Source of the DNA: Gammaproteobacteria bacterium
GTDB taxonomy: Bacteria > Pseudomonadota > Gammaproteobacteria > SG8-11
Direction: 5' to 3'
Length of the DNA stretch: 45,821 bases
Assembly (NCBI GenBank): GCA_024641505.1
Contig: JAHECY010000023.1
Coordinates: 1-45,821, forward strand
Shown: one piece after another, positions 42,552 through 45,821 of the stretch
Position numbering within the stretch: the stretch's first letter is position 1
Layout: every line of letters starts with the position of its first letter
Made by a program: the position numbers and the translations under genes
The notes under the pieces: model-generated
What the model saw: only the letters and a program-made list of their open reading frames with translations
What the model was told of the DNA's origin: nothing
The model's database searches: none

Positions 42552-42946
42552 CGAGACCTTTGCCAAAAGATATATTTCTGTAAGATAAAAATGCCGAATT
42601 CCGGTCCATAGATCTCTCCTGACAACATGTCAGTACTATAGAGTGGCATACAGGTAAAAGTTTGATGTATCGCTTAACGGGAATCATATATTAAACGGCT
42701 GGACGCTGCGGTGAGTGACGGAGAATTGTGTCACTTATGCTTGCCGAGCCAGGATGCTTGGCGTGGAAGTATACGTGCCCGCCACAGGACCGCGTCTATT
42801 TGGTAAAAAACACTACAATGAAACCACTAAAGCTTATGGGTGGTGCTTTTAGATTTCATATCCAAAGCTCGATCAATTAAATTGCCTATTCCTTACAATT
42901 GCTCCAAGTTGGAGATCTCGACATTTATTTCGCATGCGAAATTATC
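42552..42946. other. Intergenic region between the divergent sigma and mer units
   Basis: About 395 bases without a supported gene. It contains the regions upstream of the candidate ECF promoter and of the merT promoter. No further feature recognised. Confidence 0.45.
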
Positions 42947-42977
42947 TTGACCCCGTATGCTGGTACAGGCTTTAGTG
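42947..42977 (+). promoter_or_regulatory. MerR-type promoter and operator of merT-merP
   Basis: TTGACC (42947-42952) and TTAGTG (42972-42977) are separated by 19 bases, with the dyad CCGTA-n6-TACAGG in the spacer, as in mercury-resistance operators. GTA and GTAC occupy the same positions as in the promoter of merR at 21467-21497. Its -10 lies about 32 bases before the merT start. Confidence 0.85.
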
Positions 42978-43009
42978 TATGGTCCTGGTTACCACGCACA
43001 GGCAAGTTC

Positions 43010-43438
43010 ATGATAAATAACGATTCCCCTCATGTGGCGCCAACGGCGGTCATGCCGCTCGAAGAACAAGCGCCCCAAGCCCCCAAGACACAGGGGAAGG
43101 CCACGCTGTCGCTGATCGGCGGCATTTTTGCTGGTATCACCGCCTCCGCTTGCTGCGCCGGACCGCTGGTATTGCTGGTGCTGGGGGTCAGCGGCTCCTG
43201 GATCAGCAACCTGGCATTGCTGGACCCCTTGCGGCCGGTGTTCATGATCCTGGCGGTGGGATTTCTCGGTATCGCCTATCGGCGTATCTACGTGGCGCCC
43301 AAGGCTTGTGCGCTGGATGCCCCTTGTGCCGGTGCCGACGTCAGCCGTAGACAGAAGCGTCTGTTCTGGCTGGTAACCGTGCTGGTGTTGGCGGCCGTCA
43401 CCTTTCCCTGGTACGGTCCTCTGGTGCTGGACAGTTAG
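43010..43438 (+). CDS. merT: Mercuric transport protein
   Basis: A 142-residue inner-membrane protein with three hydrophobic segments. Cys48-Cys49 in SACCAGPL (first helix) and Cys100/Cys106 in KACALDAPC (cytoplasmic loop) are the Hg(II)-relay pairs of MerT. It takes Hg(II) from MerP into the cytoplasm, where MerA would reduce it. No merA is in the window. The start is ATG 43010; the open frame to 42899 crosses the promoter and is non-conserved. The long hydrophilic N-terminus (about 30 residues with repeated Pro, Gln and Lys) is unusual for MerT. Confidence 0.92.
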   Translation: MINNDSPHVAPTAVMPLEEQAPQAPKTQGKATLSLIGGIFAGITASACCAGPLVLLVLGVSGSWISNLALLDPLRPVFMILAVGFLGIAYRRIYVAPKACALDAPCAGADVSRRQKRLFWLVTVLVLAAVTFPWYGPLVLDS

Positions 43439-43565
43439 TTTTTATTTAGAGAGAAGCAACCTGCGGGTTGGCGGACTGGACGTTGTGGTGCCGTATACTT
43501 TGGTCCGGGCGCGAGTTGAGATTGTTAGGTAAATATGAGTATGGCTATTGTTGCGAGGTTGAATT

Positions 43566-43871
43566 ATGTGGATGTTGACTAAACTGTCGGTACTGGTTCT
43601 GGCGCTGGTTTTGGGTACGGCGAGCGTATTTGCCGGTGAACTGAAAACGATTACTTTGGACGTGGACAACATGACTTGCGGCATGTGTCCGATTACCGTC
43701 AAGAAAGCACTAAAGCAGCTGGACGGCGTCAAGGATGTGGAAGCCAAGTATGAAGGTGACGGTAAAGGTTGGGCGAAAGTCACCTATGATACCGAGAGTG
43801 TGACCATCGATGCGTTGACCTTTGCCACCGAGGAAGCGGGCTATCCTTCCCGGGTGCCGCAGCCGCAGTAA
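43566..43871 (+). CDS. merP: Periplasmic mercuric-ion-binding protein
   Basis: A 101-residue protein with a signal peptide (cleavage near VFAGEL) and one heavy-metal-associated domain; MTCGMCP carries the Hg-binding Cys38 and Cys41. MerP captures periplasmic Hg(II) and hands it to MerT. A GAGG ribosome-binding site lies seven bases before ATG 43566. It lies 127 bases after merT, longer than in classical mer operons, but no promoter or terminator between them is evident, so co-transcription is likely. Confidence 0.93.
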   Translation: MWMLTKLSVLVLALVLGTASVFAGELKTITLDVDNMTCGMCPITVKKALKQLDGVKDVEAKYEGDGKGWAKVTYDTESVTIDALTFATEEAGYPSRVPQPQ

Positions 43872-43925
43872 GCGCGGACCGGTAGTGGGTGCGGCGCGCC
43901 AGGGAAGGTGCGCGATCACGCGCGC

Positions 43926-45587
43926 CTAGTAATCCAATTGATCGTAGTCCAATAGTAAGTAGTGTCCCGCCTGACGACGCACGGTGTCGCCGTCATCACT
44001 GACAATCAACAACCGTTCTTTGCCCTCGACGGTTATGGTGCTGATGCCTTCGGCCTTGCCCAGGTCCGATACGCCGGCGATGTCGACCGCGCGCGCTGCA
44101 TGGGTAGGTTCGCCATCCCAGAACCAGAGCCGAAACGGCACTTTGATCGCGGATGCTCTGCCGCTGATGATGAGATACCCGCCCAGTTTCGGAATGTAAC
44201 GCAGCGCACGAATGCCGCCCTGTTGCAGGTCCAGGGTGATCAAGTCCTTGGCGAATCGCATGGGGGCGTCTTGCGAAAATACCGCTTCGGGATTCTCCAA
44301 TACGGCGATCAGCGCTTTATCCTCACCTTCGGTCAGCGGGCTACGCAAGCCGATCAGCAGCTGTGTTTGCAGCGCGTTCAAGGCCAGTCCCTCGATATTG
44401 AAGCCGTTGCCGCGTTTGACATTCTTTTGCGCGATCGCCGGTAGCAGCGCCGGGTAGGCGGCCGCCAGTTGCGGTAACAAGCTGGTTTGTGACGCCAGGT
44501 CGGTGATGCGGCCGCCGTCCAGACGCAGGCGCAAGAACTGGAAACGCGCGGCGTCGCTTGCGCCATTGCCTGTCGGGCGGGAGTGGGAAGTGATGACATA
44601 GATATTGCCCCGGCGGTCGCCATCGATGGCTTCCAGGTCGCTAACGGTGCCGATGTCCAGTGGCTGTGGCGCGCCGGCTTTGGCTGCCGGTTGGATCACC
44701 GGCGTGGCGGCGCTGGCCTGGCCATTGCTGAATGTCGCGATCTTCAGGGGCGTGCCCGCTTCATCCTCGATAAGCAATACTTTGTTATCCGCCAATGCCA
44801 ACACCCCTGAGGGTTCGTAGATGTCCTGAAATTGCGTCAACTCATGCCTGGATGGCGCACTGGCGGCGAGTTCGAAGATTTTGGTATCCTGTTTGGCCCA
44901 GCCGTGGACGCCGATAAAAAGGCTTAACGTCACTCCCAGCCCCACCATGAAAACATTATAAGACCAGCGCAACAGGCGGAACTTGCGCGCCAGAATCACT
45001 CCCATGCCATAGTTATGCGTCACCATGTGATGATACAGGCGATCGCGATCCTGCAATACGTCATTGATGACTTCCAGATACTCGTCCTGAGTCAAATTAT
45101 GAAAGTGCAGAAACAGGAACGGATTGGCCTGGTCCTGGCGAAAATGTTCCGTGGTGGGCTGCCAGGAAAAATCCACGCGCGGCCGTGCCACCAGAATAGC
45201 GAACACCATGGCGCCAAAACTGGTGATCGCCAGGGCGACCATGGGGATCACGTAAACAAAGGATGCGGAAAAGAACACCGACAAACCGCCGGTGGCGATC
45301 ATCACCGACAGAATCAGGCCATTGACGGAAATCAACATGTTCGCTTTGTTATCCGCCAACGCATTCATGTCCAGGTTGGTGCGGTAGGCGCTGCGTAACA
45401 TGGTTTCCACGCCGCGCTTGGAACCGATCGTGGAGTCCCGATCGCCGGTCTTCTTCTTCGATTTTGCTTCAGGGTCAACGGGGCTGTCAGGCGGGGGTGT
45501 CGGCAATGGGTCCGTAAGCTTCAGGGCGACGCCCGTGGTGTCGGCAGGGGTAAACTTTGGGTACTTCACGTGCTTTTTTTCTTTCAT
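43926..45587 (-). CDS. PycTM-like (DUF5706) transmembrane protein fused to a DUF3616 domain
   Basis: A 553-residue fusion. Residues 1-60 are Pro- and Lys-rich and probably disordered. Residues about 64-230 match the DUF5706/PycTM pattern: YRTNLDMNALADNKANMLIS, then transmembrane helices at about 83-103, 108-133 and 208-229, with a cytosolic segment (140-205) including NLTQDEYLEVINDVLQDRD. From about 245 the protein matches DUF3616, a predicted beta-propeller-like domain, with SDLEAIDGDRRGNIYVITSH, NGFNIEGLAL, LLIGLRSPLTEGEDKALI and GYLIISGRAS. Three helices with N-in put DUF3616 outside the cytoplasm. PycTM proteins are effectors of cyclic-nucleotide (Pycsar) anti-phage defence; no cyclase is seen here, so function is open. 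GGAG precedes ATG. Confidence 0.75.
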   Translation of the reverse strand: MKEKKHVKYPKFTPADTTGVALKLTDPLPTPPPDSPVDPEAKSKKKTGDRDSTIGSKRGVETMLRSAYRTNLDMNALADNKANMLISVNGLILSVMIATGGLSVFFSASFVYVIPMVALAITSFGAMVFAILVARPRVDFSWQPTTEHFRQDQANPFLFLHFHNLTQDEYLEVINDVLQDRDRLYHHMVTHNYGMGVILARKFRLLRWSYNVFMVGLGVTLSLFIGVHGWAKQDTKIFELAASAPSRHELTQFQDIYEPSGVLALADNKVLLIEDEAGTPLKIATFSNGQASAATPVIQPAAKAGAPQPLDIGTVSDLEAIDGDRRGNIYVITSHSRPTGNGASDAARFQFLRLRLDGGRITDLASQTSLLPQLAAAYPALLPAIAQKNVKRGNGFNIEGLALNALQTQLLIGLRSPLTEGEDKALIAVLENPEAVFSQDAPMRFAKDLITLDLQQGGIRALRYIPKLGGYLIISGRASAIKVPFRLWFWDGEPTHAARAVDIAGVSDLGKAEGISTITVEGKERLLIVSDDGDTVRRQAGHYLLLDYDQLDY

Positions 45588-45821
45588 GCCACTCCACCTG
45601 ACCGGAGGTTGAGGATGTCCGGTACGCGACCCATGATGCTTGCCCGCACTTCCGGATCGGCGGGACTACCAGGGTTATCGGCGCTATGAGTGGAAAATAT
45701 AAAAACCAGGGAAGGTTTTCGACCCACCCCGACCCCAAGTCATAGAGCGTCGGTGGTTCCGTCTTAGGAAGCCGGTACTTTGCTGGACTGGGGGGTTCGT
45801 AAGAATATGGTGGCTACGGGT
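45588..45821. other. Right-end non-coding sequence
   Basis: About 230 bases upstream of the PycTM-DUF3616 gene with no supported gene on either strand. It should hold the promoter of that gene. Nothing recognised. Confidence 0.4.

Overview
The window looks like a chromosomal segment of a nitrate-respiring gammaproteobacterium, with a moderately high G+C content apart from a few AT-rich patches. The inference rests on a complete narGHJI-narK-narXL locus, a two-domain polyphosphate:AMP phosphotransferase, MerR/MerT/MerP proteins and two ECF sigma/anti-sigma pairs. I cannot name a genus from the sequence alone. No rRNA, tRNA, CRISPR array or intact insertion sequence was seen.

Layout. 1-12 kb is a mixed housekeeping and envelope region: the end of a VOC-family gene, an alpha/beta hydrolase, a GCCAAG minisatellite, a MAPEG membrane protein, a vWA lipoprotein/ECF sigma/anti-sigma-like operon, a YkvA-like protein, a SAM methyltransferase, two unknown proteins, a CapA-like lipoprotein, a lipase-like protein and a small membrane protein with a strong terminator. 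12.5-14.4 kb holds a Tat-exported multicopper oxidase gene broken by two frame changes. 14.6-19.1 kb is a four-gene 2-oxoacid oxidoreductase operon whose last gene fuses a GltD-like flavoprotein to a ferredoxin module, followed by polyphosphate:AMP phosphotransferase. 20.7-21.5 kb holds merR and a thioredoxin-like gene.

21.6-34.0 kb is the respiratory centre. On the minus strand run narK1, narK2, narG, narH, narJ and narI; divergently on the plus strand lie the NarX-like sensor and NarL-like regulator. A good 7-2-7 NarL site lies in the gap between them. Nitrate is imported by the two NarK transporters, reduced by NarGHI at the membrane, and sensed by NarX/NarL.

34-36.9 kb carries a DsrE-family gene divergent from a MarR regulator, then a histidine decarboxylase coupled to a double-ACT protein. 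36.9-40.5 kb is less ordered: AT-rich patches, an imperfect inverted repeat, coding remnants, a cysteine-rich exported protein and a dienelactone hydrolase. 40.5-42.5 kb is an ECF sigma/zinc-finger anti-sigma/signal peptidase I operon. 43.0-43.9 kb is merT-merP, whose promoter has the same MerR-type operator as the distant merR gene. The window closes with a fusion of a Pycsar-effector-like transmembrane domain (DUF5706/PycTM) to a DUF3616 beta-propeller-like domain; this is the most unusual protein here.

Mobile or repetitive signals are small: the minisatellite, a 23-bp perfect inverted repeat overlapping the stop codon of the phosphotransferase gene, and two GGGGTCAG...CTGACCCC palindromic elements beside merR and narL.
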